NCBI GenBank assembly: GCA_000149265.1
Contig: CH003232.1
Location: 500,610 to 564,609 of the forward strand
DNA from: Ciona savignyi
Taxonomy: Eukaryota; Chordata; Ascidiacea; Phlebobranchia; Cionidae
Direction of reading: 5' to 3'
DNA: 64,000 bases
Position numbers and translations under genes: made by a program. Below the pieces are notes generated by a model. That model saw only the letters and a program-made list of their open reading frames with translations. It searched no databases and had not been told where the DNA came from. This document shows, one piece after another, positions 22,290-35,800 of the stretch. Every line of letters begins with the position of its first letter. The stretch's first letter is position 1.

Positions 22290-25200
22290 CTAGTATGTAA
22301 ATAGGGCGAGAAGCAGAAATATCGGAATAAAGGTAAAGCCCTTTAAACAGCCTGCACCACTAAGCTTGTATTCCGTGACTGTGCGGCCATTGAGACTCTG
22401 CACCGGTCTATAGTTGTTAATGACTGGAGTTGGAGCTGTATTTTCGTAGACTTTGGTTTTGAGAATAGTTGCCTGGGGGGAGTGACATAAATTATAGCAT
22501 GAGGTGTAGTTAAGTGCGGTAGTGGTTAAAACAGAAAGGGTATGGATTCGATTTCCACCATAAAGTGGTTTAGTGCGATAGATGAAACTGCAAGGTATTC
22601 GGTTCGATTGAAATTGTAAAAGTGGTATAGTTCCGTGTTGTAACCGGAAGGTTCTGGGTTCGATTACCACCACGAAATTGATAAAGTGCGTTCGGTTCCG
22701 ACCGCAAAGTATATAAAACACAAAGTTCGAAAATCCCATCTGTTAAAAATCAACAAAAACATTTACCTGTGCCGCGGATATTTGAATCGGATCTTTAAAA
22801 ATGGTCCAAACGACTGATTCATAGCAAGGCGGGGTCGTCAAAGAACCACTAGAAATGGAAGTTAATGCGTTTATTTTGAACTGCCAGCTCTTAATGGATC
22901 TGCCACTTGGTTTGTTTTTACCAGGCCGAGTTTTAAATATATAATAACTGGATTATCAATTAAGTATGTTATTGTCAGGCCTGGTGTTCAACCTAGGATT
23001 ACTGGGTTCTCCAATACGCCCGTACTCACCAACCTCATTTCGAACAAAGAATTCTTCACTAGATAAACAAATTAAACGGGTATGTTATTGGACCCAGGAT
23101 CACTCGATCCCTAACTGAATATATTTTTGGGACTTTAAACTCAATTACTTAAATCCCATTAGATTTGTTTTTACTTTAACGCTGGATCGGCTGGTTTCGA
23201 CGCTGGGTCGCGAAATCAATTACTATAGCAGGTCTACATATTTTTTTTTTATTTCACCATAATTTTTATTGGATCACATTTGTAGTAATTCGGGTATTGG
23301 ACTGTTACTCTACACCGAACCAATTATCCGAATTTTAAATCCCGAATTACACCCTTTTTGCAAGTCCTAAATTAGCATACAAGTAGAATAAGCTAACAAA
23401 CAGCATTTGACACTTTGCAAAAACCTCACCTGTATCTGTAGTAACCTGTGATTTTTGGCAAGAGGTCGCTTATTGGAAACGGGGTAAGTGTTTTTTGTGC
23501 ATTTTTGTTCATTCCGGCCGATATCGGTTGCAGAATTTTCTGGAAAGCTGCGTTGTCTGATGATGCGTCAGCCTGCAAGGTTTTTGAGTAATCACGTAGC
23601 TTAAAATTTATTGACGTAGCTTAGTTTTAACCCACTCTAGCACTAAATAAAGTAGAGTTGTAGGCTTATAGACTTTGGTATAATGTTTTATTCCTGTTTC
23701 GTCGGAATAAGGAAAATTGACGGTTATTGGGAATCATTTGGTCGTGCTGACGTGTTTTTGTCAGAGGATCCTTATTGTAGCAATATTTTACAGTTTTCGT
23801 GTGTAAGAGAGCCTTAGTTTAAATAAAACTGCCAAAGGGGTTGCTGTGCTCTCGCGCCAGAAATTCGGTTTACCGGAGATAGCACGGTGTGTTAAATACG
23901 ATAAAAACAATGCTGAATTTATTTTTTTAAACCATTCATCCACTGGGTTAAGACAACACCCGATAAGTACCATGCCAAATGACCCTTACTCTAGATCGCG
24001 GCTGATTTCTATATACAACGACCGTTTAGCTGATCTGACGAGTTTCTGTTACAGAAAACCGATACATTTTGCTTCACTCGCCCCACGCAATTGGAGGATC
24101 CAAGACAGGAAACTTACCTTTATAAAGAAAGCAATTACGGCTAGCCCTTGTGGTTTGTTGATTGCTGCGTTTATATCGGCGTGGGCTGTGTCGTAGTGAA
24201 CAATATGCATCTCCCCGAAGTATCTTGTAGAGTCCACAGTATGCTCCGAGCCAAATGAACTGCCCCAGTGGAAGTGAAATTGCCACGCCTGTGAAAAGTG
24301 AAATTGCAACGCCTGTACCAATTCCTATATAAAATATGGTTCTAGTGATGGACCCAACATAGTTGCGAAACTTAACCCGGTTTGAAAAAGAATTAGAAAA
24401 CTCATTTCGGTATACCACGTGTCAAGAGTGGTGTACTAGTGGAAGCAGATTATTAGTAGGAACCACTGAAATGTGTTGTATATGATACAAAACGGCTGGC
24501 CAGTGCCTGGTTTTGATTCATTAACCTTTCCTTTATCTGCAGAACCATAATGCCCTTGCCTACTCTAATAATCAGTTCAACACTTAACTATTTTTTGTTC
24601 ATACTAATGATAGATGTAATGTTCGTGTGCGGTCAAAATCGACCAGCAAGGGACTGGATAGGATAGGATATTCATGTTTATCCCCGTGAATAGGAAAACC
24701 AAGGGAATTACCACAAGGGCAATCGTCAGATCATGTCGTGCCCACTGTCGGGTTACCGGAGCTATTGCTGTGTGTTGTGTATAATTTACATGTTCCTTCA
24801 ATTTGGTAGAACCCATTAATCCACTGAGTTCGGGCAATGTCCGTTAAGTGCCTTGCCCAAGGACACAGCTGACTAGCTAGTGACCAGTTTCGAACGTGCA
24901 ACCATTCGGTTGAAATTCGTCGCACTACACCGACAGACTAAGCGGTCGGACTGACTGGTTTCGCATTCGCCACCTTCCGGCTTGGACCGGTGTAAGCTCG
25001 ACACGCCACACTTAAGCTATGTATACGCACCTTGTAATTCTTCGGCAAGAACTGTGAATTGGAAATCGTATATCCTCCACCTAAGTTCACTTGCACTGCG
25101 GAATAAAAATACTGAGCTTAACAAGAATGTAATTAGCCTACATTAGGAGGGATGGGTCCATAACGACACTAGGACAAAGAAAACCTAAAAAAGCATTTAT

Positions 25201-28001
25201 TTCATCAAATTGTTATGTGCAGCTAGTGCCGACTTAACTGTTAGGAAAATAAGATATGTGTCAGCTTTACCCAGGCCACTGTTATTTTTTTAATGATTTT
25301 TTTAACTAACTGTATTTTAGGCCACCCATTTAAATGTGTGTTATGACAGGTAGGCCTTATTTCAGGTTTGTTTTATTTTGTTTTACCGTTAGATATCGAA
25401 CAAAAACAAAACCCTAGAAAACTGTCGTGAAATAGGGTACAGTATTCGATTCTAAATTATGAATAGGCCTACCCAACAATAAGAATATGAATCACAATTT
25501 ACTAATCGCTTTAAAAAAAGATAAAATGTAAACAATAAATTTTACTGCTATTGTAATTCACACACATACCCTTATATAAATATTAATTTAAAAAAAAAAC
25601 AGAAAAAAACTTTAAAAGTTTTCTATGGTCTTTAAAATATACCACTATGACATCATACATACGTGAATGGCCATTGTTGATCAGAGTCATGTTTGACGGA
25701 GTAGTCAGTACAGACTTCTGGAATTTGACTGGGTTGGAAGCAGTTTGGACATTACTCTTTACGACGTTGATGGGAGACTGGCGTGTGAGATTGCAAATTG
25801 GAAAAGTGGCAGACCAGTTTGAAGGACCTGGTAAGATGTAATTTGTAGTGTGGATTTTTATTTCTCTGTTTTTTTACTAGTTATGGTTTTAAATCTTTAA
25901 TGGTCTGAAACAGTTTTTTAACGGTGTAGGTTTAAATCCTTGCTTGGCTCAAGATATTTTTTGTAAAAAAATGGTACATGTTTCGGACGCTGTAACTATT
26001 CGGCCTCACGAGCTATATAGGATCGTTTTTAACTGGCATGTTGTATGTAAATCGGCGCGCTCGCCAATCGGCTTAGTAGGTGCGTTGACTTTTAACAAAA
26101 ATGTTGCAGATTTTACGCTTGTATCTTGCCAGTTGGTTGTGTCATTGGGCAAGACACTTAATGGACTAGTGAATGGGTTCCATAAATTAGAAGGAACGTC
26201 ACATTCACAATCATACACCACACGCTACAATAGCTCCAGTAACCCGACGTAGAGCGCGAGATTACCAGTGTGATAACGCCCCTTGAGTTTTAGGTTTCCA
26301 AACTGCTTGGTAGCCTATTGTGCGACCGATTTATATACAAAATTTTATAAAGGGTGCCAATGACGAAATAGGCTCAAAAACCTTTTTTTACCGGGAGGAG
26401 GTTTGAACCATAATGGACTCGTCCAGTAACCTTTTTTGTATAGTTGGTGTTTGTATAGGTCCCGTTAAGCATTCGGCCACACAACCGTGCTGGTTTGTTA
26501 AAAATTAATAAAGTGACTCAACCAGCCACGCATTGCGCCGTTTAGTAACTGATCTTTTTTTTAACCTGTGGTGGACTCGACAATTGATGCGTTTTAGAAT
26601 AGGATATTCATGTTTATCCCCATAAATGGGAAAATCAAGGTAGTTAACACACGGGCAATCGTCAGATTACCTCTCGCCCACCGTCGGTTTACCAGAGCTT
26701 TTGCAGTGTGTTGTGTATGATTTATACATTCCTTCAATTTGGTAGAACCCATCAATCTGCTGGGTTCAGGCAATGTATGTTAAGTGCCTTGCCAAAGGAC
26801 ACAACCGACTAGCTAGCAACTTTCGTACCTTCAAACTTCAGGTTGAAAGGCGTCGCATTAAACCACCAAACTAAAAGTTTTGGTCCGAAATGCTGTATAT
26901 GAATTGCCCCCTCTATTTGTTTGGCCGTTTTACAACGGAAATAAGAGTGTGGGCACGAATTGGTTTACAAAACTGTCCCCACACAACAGGTAAGATGTGC
27001 GTCTGCTATGAAATAAATTAAACACCATACCACCGTTCAAAGTATAGCTCCAAGCAGTGTTTCCAGATGCTACTTCCACACCCACTAAAACAACAATGTT
27101 TAAATTGGATTACTTGAATTCATAAAAGTAAACACTGTTTTGTATTAAATATTAATCAGGATAGAATAATATAGGTTAGTTATGTTATCTCCACGTACGA
27201 GTGGGAATATGTAGGAAGCGTTCACTCGCGAAATATTGTCATCATTTCCAAACCCAGACAGTACACAAACTAATGCAGTGTGCCTTATATGTAAGGGACT
27301 TGTAGATTTTATTTAGCCTGTTAATCTATTGGTTTAATAATTCTCCCTGGTCTGAGTTTTGCTAAACCACGAAATCGACTGGTTAGCGCCAGTTTCGATC
27401 ACACTACCATTTGGCACGCCATTATTAATCCAACCTACCGGCTTTTGTAGTTTATATAAAAATAAATATGGAAAAAATAAAAAATCACTAAATATTGGAA
27501 GGTAAATTTAGAATATGGATAGTCAAGTGGGATAGCTCATTGCAATGCGCCATACTGTATATCGAAAGTAATAGATCGAAACTGGACAGCGGCACAATCA
27601 ACCCGAAAGCGGTATCAAAACCGACTGGTGAAAATGGATAGTCAAACTGGTCAAATTATTCTATAAGGGGTCAGAGCGTCTGTGGAAAGAAAGCGAAATC
27701 AAAACAGACTGCTAATCGGTTTTGTCGTTAGAAAAGAACTTTGGGACGCTCTTTTCATTCGGCAGTTTGATGGGACGAAAAAATGTAGAAATATCTTCAT
27801 GGCATTAAACGCAACGCAATAGCTGCGGCAACCCTACAGTTTGCATTAGATAATGTAACAAGTGTGTGTTATAACGCCCCCTTGGTGTATTAACCACTAC
27901 TACCCTATCTTTCATCAGTTATGCCCAATAATAATAACGTATTTAGGTAGGCCTATTTACTTACCCAAACAAAGTAAGAGTATTAATTTGATGATTTTCA
28001 T
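22290..28001 (-). CDS. Alpha-carbonic anhydrase A, secreted, probable GPI anchor
   Basis: Eight exons: 28001-27965, 27084-27031, 25827-25663, 25095-25031, 24288-24118, 23572-23430, 22848-22767, 22472-22290 (900 bp, 299 aa), every junction AG/GT and in phase. Family role: zinc enzyme for reversible CO2 hydration. Exon 1 encodes the signal peptide [12 protein letters not shown]. Seen: GPSNW and QSPINV early, NNGH (His 84, proton shuttle), zinc ligands in QFHFHW (His 112, 114) and GEMHIVH (His 135, with Glu 133), GSLTTPPC (Thr 216, Cys 220). Cys 42 can pair with Cys 220, as in extracellular CAs. The end has [14 protein letters not shown] followed by a polar stretch and a hydrophobic tail ([15 protein letters not shown]), as in GPI-anchored CA4/CA15-type enzymes. 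It is the last of three tandem paralogues. Exon 5 has a second in-frame acceptor 24 bp upstream (24312). Confidence 0.93.
24656..24952 (-). mobile_element. Full-length SINE family 1
   Basis: The complement of the family 1 body, from GGATATTCATGTTTATCCCC to the head near ACAGACTAAGCGGTCGG. Lies in CA-A intron 4. Confidence 0.85.
26127..26290 (+). mobile_element. SINE family 1 fragment
   Basis: CCAGTTGGTTGTGTCATTGG, GGGTTCCATAAATTAGAAGG, CAATAGCTCCAGTAACCCG. The 3' tail is missing. Confidence 0.6.
26395..26490 (-). mobile_element. SINE family 2 fragment
   Basis: GGAGGTTTGAACCATAATGG and GTTAAGCATTCGGCCACACA mark both boxes of a diverged copy. Confidence 0.5.
26598..26880 (-). mobile_element. 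Full-length SINE family 1
   Basis: From AGGATATTCATGTTTATCCC to the head complement ACCACCAAACTAAAAG. Lies in CA-A intron 2. Confidence 0.8.
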
Positions 28002-28228
28002 TGTGTATTGTTTGAGTTTCACCTTTTTTAAACACGTATATCACCTACTGCAACTTAAAATCAATAAATGCATTTTTAAAATATCAGTGATAAAAGTTAC
28101 CCGTCTGCCTGCGCCAGTTTATCTAATATTTACGCAATACTTTTCAATAAGCATACACTGCTTGTTTATATACTCCACATCTGGCGCAAAAACTACCATC
28201 TTAACGTTTTAAAATGTGAAATTTTTCG

Positions 28229-28415
28229 TGCAAACGCCATGTTAACCTTTTATTAAGTGGGGCGGTTAAACAGGTTACTTTCACTCCCCACTGCAAACTT
28301 TTTTATGCAAACGCCCTGTTAATCAGTTGTAAAGCGGCGCAGGTTAACAGTTTACTTTAAACAACTGCGGCAAAAATGTCCATATAAACGCCCTGTCAAG
28401 CCTTTTATGTAGCCT
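28229..28415. repeat. Short diverged repeat upstream of CA-A
   Basis: GCAAACGCCATGTTAACC, GCAAACGCCCTGTTAATC and TAAACGCCCTGTCAAGCC recur at about 80-bp steps, 230-415 bp 5' of the CA-A start codon. It could be a promoter repeat or a simple decayed duplication. Confidence 0.5.
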
Positions 28416-28792
28416 ACTTATCCAGCATTGACGTATAATCTTGCTATAATGCTGTCCACACTGATTGCGCCACTTCTTATCATTTCCTTTTAAATTTAAA
28501 TATACTCATCACTTCCGCCAATTTGCTTGCAGGTATACTTTTATTATCAATACTTGTTTTGCATATGAGTTTTAACATAACAACCTTTATCAGCGCACGT
28601 GTTTTTTCGCATGCATTATCACTAAATTCCCGCGCAAAAAACTTTTAATGAACCCATAAATTTGATGTTTTTAAGCCATATTCCAAACCATTGGTATGAT
28701 CGCCACCAATTCCGGTTTAAATGAGATTTTGTATAAGATTTGGCCTCTTTTTCTGGCGTAAATTTAGAACCCATTATTACTACCACCTTTTT

Positions 28793-29075
28793 AGATAGAA
28801 ATAGTAATATGTATCGGCCACGTTAACATTTCGGCCTATTTAAAAATATTTTTTTTTTATAAAAGTCGAACAAGTAATTTTGTATTACAATTGCTTAAAT
28901 ATTTAGTTTAACATAGTGAACGTTTATATTTGCAGATAGAAATAGTAAAATATATTGGTCATGTTAACCAATCGGCTTATTTACAACATTTGAATTTCCA
29001 TGAAACAAGTTATTTGTGCCACAATTTTTAAAATTTATATATAATTCAACACAGTTAACGTTTATATTCGCACCA
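28793..29075. repeat. Tandem duplication, unit about 144 bp
   Basis: AGATAGAAATAGTAA...TATTGGTCATGTTAACC..TCGGC recurs at 28793 and 28936 and ends in ACGTTTATATT..GCA in both. Upstream of CA-A. Confidence 0.7.
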
Positions 29076-29130
29076 CATATTTATCCATCATGTGAGTCAA
29101 TTTCAAAGACCCAATGGTATAGTCTCCATC

Positions 29131-29319
29131 AGGCGTGGGCAACTTCTCTAGTAGGCGGGCCAGATGTGGGAAACTGAAGTAATTGGTGGCCGGATTATGA
29201 CTTGAATAGTATTTAATATATTAATTATAGGGTATGGCTGGATACAGTCTGCGGGCCGGTCAAAACCTCTTCACGGGCCGGACCCGGACAGCGGGGCGTA
29301 TGTTGCCCATACCTGGTCT
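29131..29319. mobile_element. hAT-like MITE, CAGGCGTGGGCAAC termini
   Basis: Termini CAGGCGTGGGCAAC and GTTGCCCATACCTG are inverted repeats. The interior matches 538-750. The flanking 8-bp duplication has decayed. Confidence 0.7.
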
Positions 29320-29325
29320 ATACAC

Positions 29326-29835
29326 ACACAACATCTTGTAAATACATCCTCATAGCAAAGAGAAACATTTTTTGTTTACAACTCTGGAAGGAACAGCACA
29401 CTATACTTCATTTTGTACTTCCACTTTACTAGTTTATTTTGAATCAATCACAAATCAGAAACGATATTATTAATCTTTATTATTATAAAGGTTATGACAA
29501 AATAAAAGACGTTTTTTAATATAAAACAATGGATCGTTATGACATCATCAACGGAAATATTACCGCCTTCCGACAAAAGATTAATATGTTGTTCCCACAT
29601 GTCCGGTCGTTTAAACGATAATTCATCATCTCAATACATTTTTAACTGGTTTTAACCGGCTAAGTATTGAACCCATGAAGGGCTCGTCACCAAGACAGTT
29701 TCTTTTAATTGAATGCTGTACATGACTCGGTTGTCTGACATATTTAATGGCTCATTATTAGTTATGTATTTAATGGCTCATTATTAGTCACGTGTTTAAT
29801 GGCTCTTTGTTAATTATGTAAAATTCGTTGCTGAG
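29326..29835. other. Intergenic DNA between CA-B and CA-A
   Basis: 3' flank of CA-B. Short repeats TTTAATGGCTCATTATTAGT near 29749-29815 (three copies) lie just after the CA-B stop and give ATTAAA on the coding strand, a possible weak poly(A) signal. No canonical AATAAA was noted. Confidence 0.4.
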
Positions 29836-32800
29836 TTAAAAACGCAAGGCGTAGGCTGTAACCAGCATAGATGTGACGTGGAGCAGAATTGTTGACGTCA
29901 AGGGGGAAGCACCTGATTTACCAGGGCGCGATATCTTCCTATCGTGAAGTGGTTGAGGCAACCTGTAATTCCCACCAACTAAATCAGTGCTGTTTGCCCT
30001 GGCGTAGAGACTTGTCTGTAATGTCTCCGCCTGAAAAAAATTAGTGGATTTTATAATATCTATAAATACTTAAAGATAGGATGGTCATGTTTTGTCCTCA
30101 TGGGTGTGAGTCTGTTGGGCACGTTACTACACGGGCTATCGTCAGACAATCTTGCGTCCGCCCTACAGTTACTAAAGCTACTGCAGTGTTTTTATATAGG
30201 AATTACACTTTCCCACCATTTTTTTCAATCAATTAATCCACCTGGTACAGGTAACATCCTCTTAGTGTATTTACCAAAGAAATAAACGAAAAGCTACAGT
30301 TGGTTTTGATCCCACAATCTTTCGGCTGACGACCCGACACATTGGGCTTGCCAAAAGTGAGTTACAGTACAGATAGTCGATAAAACGACATGTTACACTA
30401 TTCCTTTGCTAAAGCTATTGAGTCTTCATACTTTTATTTTACTGGATTTTTTTTTTATATCAGAAGGGTGAGATGTATTCACCAGCGTACTTTAATTACG
30501 AGCCCACTATGGATACGAATCTTATCCCGTAAAAAATAGAATTTTAGCCAAGCAACATTAAATGCTTAGACCAGAAGCCGCAGTGAATAACCATAGGATT
30601 TGAATTAGAGTCACTTAAACCAATTTTGCTATATGTAGGAGGTTCTTCTTCATTAATCAAGGCATGACAACACTAAAGGAACGGATGAAACGGTTTTGTG
30701 GCCGAATAGTTAACACGACCGATTAATATAGCTTTCAATAGATAAAGCACGATCTTAGTGACGCGTCCATCGTAGAAATGAAACTTAGCCCGAAAAAGGC
30801 ACCAAATGAGGTACAAAGGAAAAAAGGGAAGGAGAGAACCCGTTCACTAAAGCTATTCAAGCTAATTCTAACCGTACCACAACCCTACTCTTAACCGCAG
30901 TCCTAAATTTAGCCATACACTCTAAACTTTATTTAATGATCACTTTTTTCCCTTCCCCCCCTTTAGTTTTCTATGTAACGTCTGTCAACAGACAGGAGGT
31001 CATACGTAAACGGATGGCCTTTCTGTGTATAATAGTTATTTCCTTACCTGAGCTCTTGAAATGTAGATCGGCTCATTGAATACGGTCCAGACCACGCTCT
31101 CAAAGCACGGGGGTGTAGTAAGGGAACCACTGTGGTGAATAGAAAAAGATTTAGATCAGTTCTTAATTTTATTTGGTTAAATCTTATTATGTAATATCTT
31201 GGTAAATATAGAATAGATCGGTCGTGTGGCCGAATGGTTAATGCGACCGATACTTATATTAATTCCACAACAATTACAATAAAAAACGGTATGAGGATAA
31301 GACCTAAATGGATTTGAACCTTTACCCGGTTACAAATATATAAACATATAAATAAAAAAATAAAATCTATAGCAGAGCACTATCGTTTCAACACTGCAAT
31401 AGCTCCGATAACCACACGGTGGACGCGATGTAACGATTGACCGCATATAACCCACTTGCGGTTTTCCATCTCATGAAAAAGGCGAAGCACAATCGTCCTA
31501 ACGTAATAAATCATGATGACAAGACTACCCGCGCGGCATTTCTAAGTTCTCCTAAACGCAAGAAGGTTGAAATAAATCAAGCTTAAATGGCTGATGCTAT
31601 CTATCGTGTTATAAAAACCACTGTCACACAGACGATTAACGCTAAATGGACGGAACAAGGGAAGGAGAGAACTCCTTGAGCTGGAAGGCTAGTTCTGGGG
31701 TTAATATTTAGGGCAGGTTTAAATTATTTTCCATAGTTTAAGTAAACGGCTTCCCTTCTTTGTGCCCCATTAAATGCATAGTTTCAAAGCAAACTTTATT
31801 TATATTTTCAAAATCCTATATATAATATATCATAACCAGTTCCATAAATATCAATCTGTTTAGGCATACCACACGTACATTTAACCAACATTTTTAAATT
31901 AATTTTCACCCAATAAAAAAAAATTTACCCAATAAAAATAGTACCTGTATCTATAGTAGTTTTCAAGGTCTTCGGGCAAAAATCTTCCAATGTCGAATTT
32001 GTTTGAATAGATCATCTGCTGGTTATATTGTTGAATTTGAGCGATTGGATTCAGAAGCAGATCGATATTTTCGTTGGTCTCGCTTCCAATCTGAAACAAT
32101 TCAAATCAATTACTTGTAACGGTGAACTGGTTGGTATCACTTCGGCACGTCATCCAAAATGCTGAGAAGGATAGGATATTCATGTTTAACATTGCATGAA
32201 TCCAGTGTAAACATGGATTTGACCAACTCAAGAAACGTCTAAATCATACACAACACACTGCAATAGCTCCAGTAGCCCCTCGGCAGGCGGAGGTAATCTG
32301 ACAATTGCGTGTTTTAACACCTCTTGCCTTTCCCATTCCTGGGGATAGGATAGAATATTTATGTTTATCTCGGGAATTGGAAAACCAAGTGGGTTAACAC
32401 ACGGGCAATCGTCAGATTACCTCGCGCCCACGGTCGGGTTACCGTAGCTATTGCAGTGTGTTGTGTATGATTCACACGTTCTTTTAATTTTGTATAACTC
32501 ATTAATCCGCTGGGTTTAGGCTATTTCCGTTAAGTGTCTCGCCCAAGGACACAACCGACCAGCTAGCGACTTTAGAACCTGCAACCTTTCGGTTGAAAGA
32601 CTTCGAACTAAACCGCCAGACTAACCAGACGGATACGTTTAAATATTTTACCCATATTAACCTAATTTACACATTGATTATCTGTGTTCCGACATCATTT
32701 TACTTACAGCTACGAAAACACCCAAAACAGCAAGTCCTTCGTGCTGAGTAAGAGCTTCCCCAATACTGGCGTACTTGGTGTTGTAATGAACGATGTGTAA

Positions 32801-35800
32801 CTCTGCGAAGTATTGCTTCCCATCAATCCAGTGCTCCGATCCTCGGGATTGGTTTACTGCTGCCCAGTGCAGGTGGAATTGAAATGCCTAGATGAAAATG
32901 AGACAAACTATGATAGGAGACTGTTATTTTCATTGTAATCTCTTAATTATACTATGTCACCAGCTGTACCATTAGACAATTAATCTATACAAATTTACGT
33001 TCAATTTGCTTGAACTATATAATTGAAAAACAAAAATCCGGTTATTTAAATGTGATTATAAATTTAAGTTAAGCAAACGATTCTTTATTGAATAAACGAT
33101 ATAAATCTACTTCAAAATCTCCCCTGGACAGCTGCAATTAGTTAGTAATCGCCAAAAACGTTTATTCTATATGCAACACAAACAGGTTTTACATGTATAG
33201 CTTTAAGGTATGTACCTGATAGTCGCCAGGCAGTACATTTCTATCAGAGACAGTATATCCGCCTTCCAAATTGACCTGCACTGCGATAGTAAATATATTA
33301 GTTGGCCGTTTTTGTCGACTAAACATAATACCAAGAGGGTTGATTGGACTGAAAATTGATAAGCGACAAAATGTTCTGCCAAATCATAACATATAAAAAA
33401 TTGACATTCGTTATCTTGATTGACATAGATCTAACGGTACCCACTATATATTTTAATAGTCATATATGTAAGATATCTCGACCCATTAATGTTTTATTGA
33501 TGTCTATGATAAATCATAAATTGCATCACAACCAAATTACGTCACAATGGGAGTTTGTGTTACAATATCTATACCCGACCGCGTGTTAGAAAATGCTTCC
33601 TTTTTGATTTAGTCACCGTACAGTCTGCAGCACAGTAATTTATCCGATACCGTGTATTTTCCGTTCCGGTTCTAAAGCCAAAGTTTGGTGAGTGTAATTG
33701 TTTACTATTTCATACGTACACCCGTCAATTATTGATTTTGGTTTCTTTATTTTTAATTTACAGAAAACCGTATCATCCCTCCGTATCATCCCTCCGTATC
33801 ATCCCCACTGCGTATCATCTCTGTCCATATCGTCCCTGTATCACCCCCGTATCGTCCCTGCACCCCTCCGTTCCGCATCTGTACCCGTTTGAACTCTGAT
33901 CGCAAATTATAATTCGAGGAAACAAACTGTCTGTTCTTTTATTCGATACGAGTTATTTTCAAACCAAAGCAACCCCGTTACTTCACCCGCGGAAGTAACA
34001 TCGTTTTCAAACTGAGCAAACTGATCAAACCCATCGTAACCGTACCTCTCGACCATGGATAACCAACCAGAACACCGCGTAGAACAATGGCTGGACAACA
34101 TTGAAGAAGCCAAGCAGCCAGGCATTGAAGAAGCCAAGCAGATATCAGCACCACCTAATTCAACCACACCACTCGATGAAAAGCACGAATCAGTAAGTGT
34201 TGTAAGCACTACAAGCTCGATGCGCAGCTTTAAGCTAAAAGATAGCAAGGTAAAGCTTGAACTTGCTAGGCTTGCGCGACAACAAGACTTAGAGAGAAAA
34301 GAAGAAAGCAAGCTGCTCGCTGAAAGAGAGGAACATAAAAGAAAACTGCTCGCTGAAGCAGCTGAAAGAGAAAGAAAATTACAAGAGGAACTCGCCGACC
34401 GTGAATCCCGGCGAAAACTAGAATTGGCTGAAGCTGAAGCTAGGGCATGGGAGGAAGCATCGCTTCCTGAGGCCAGACACAACGAAGTTCAAACCCGCCA
34501 ATATGCTGGCTCAACGACACCGCTTCTAGAGCAGACTACATCCGCTGAACAATCACGCAACGAGATAACACCGACCGCAGCGCAGCCACCACAACGTTCT
34601 ACCCTGTACGCCCCGCCCGTTGTGCGCCCTAAGGACAGCGCTCTGTCACATCTTCCCTTAACCGAACGTCATTTGCCACCGTTTCCGTCCGACATCCGGG
34701 TGAACGACGAAAGAGAACACGTGACAACACAGCATCAGAACCGACCGTCCCGATATGCTGATCGCTCCCCAATGCGCAATCAACAACGACGTACACAGCT
34801 ATCACCGACTCGTATCCGACGAGATTCACCACTCCGTCACGTAAATCACCAAGAGGTAGGTGAACGCTTTCTACCCAAACCAATTGTACAAAAATTTAAT
34901 GGAGATCCGATGGACTACTGGTCCTTCGTCAACCGATACCAGCTACATATTGCCGACAAAGTAGACTCATACGACCTAAAATTAGTATACCTACTCCAAC
35001 ATTGCACAGAGCCCGTCTGTGAGAAAATTAAGCATAACTCCGTAGATAATTACGAAAATGATGGCTACGAAACGGCCATGCAAGAATTATTCGAAAGATA
35101 TGGTCAACCCCATATAATAGCACGACGGTGCAAGAGCTTGTTGCAGGAATTCCCGAGGGTGCCCGCAGATGACCCCGAAAGCGCTGGAGAAATTGGCCGT
35201 TCTGCTCCGAAACTGCTGCGCGTCCCTGGAAAAGACAAGGGTAAAATCGACGGTAGACTCTGTTGGCTTCATATCGACGCTGGTCAACAAGCTGCCATTG
35301 GAACTGAGAAAGAAATGGATATCCAAGTCGCTGAGTATACAGGACAAAACAGGTGCGGTAGCTGTTTTTAAAGACTTTGCTAACTTCGTTAGAGAACAGA
35401 GTCGCGAAGCTAACTCTGTGTATGGAAAGTGTTTACTGCTAAAGTCCACAAACCCTGTAGTAACTACCGCACGAAAACCGAAAGTGTCGGCTTATAACGT
35501 GAACGTGACTGCCGAATTTCCCACTGCTGCCGCTCCCACTCCGAAACCGTCCGGGCTGCAGTGCCCTGTCTGCAAGAAACCACATTTGATTGGCGCCTGC
35601 CGCGACTTCAAGGATAAATCGTACGAGCAACGTAAGCGCGTAACCCGGGAATGCGGCCTATGCTTTAAATGCCTAAAGGCAGGCCATTCCGTGCGAGAAT
35701 GCCCACATAAAATCAAATGCAGTGTAGAAGGTTGCACCGGCAACTTCCACACCACACCTTGCTCCATGACCCGAGATGGATCATCAGACCCGCAGACCGA

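Noticed and set aside
24049..24418. Open frames of 90-116 codons overlapping CA-A exon 5 on both strands
   Set aside because: Only the frame with QFHFHW and GEMHIVH is real; the exon borders are AG/GT and the extra codons are intron or antisense.
34001..34030. Primer-binding site after the left LTR
   Set aside because: No clear match to the 3' end of a tRNA (no TGG-led complement) was seen, so it is not annotated.
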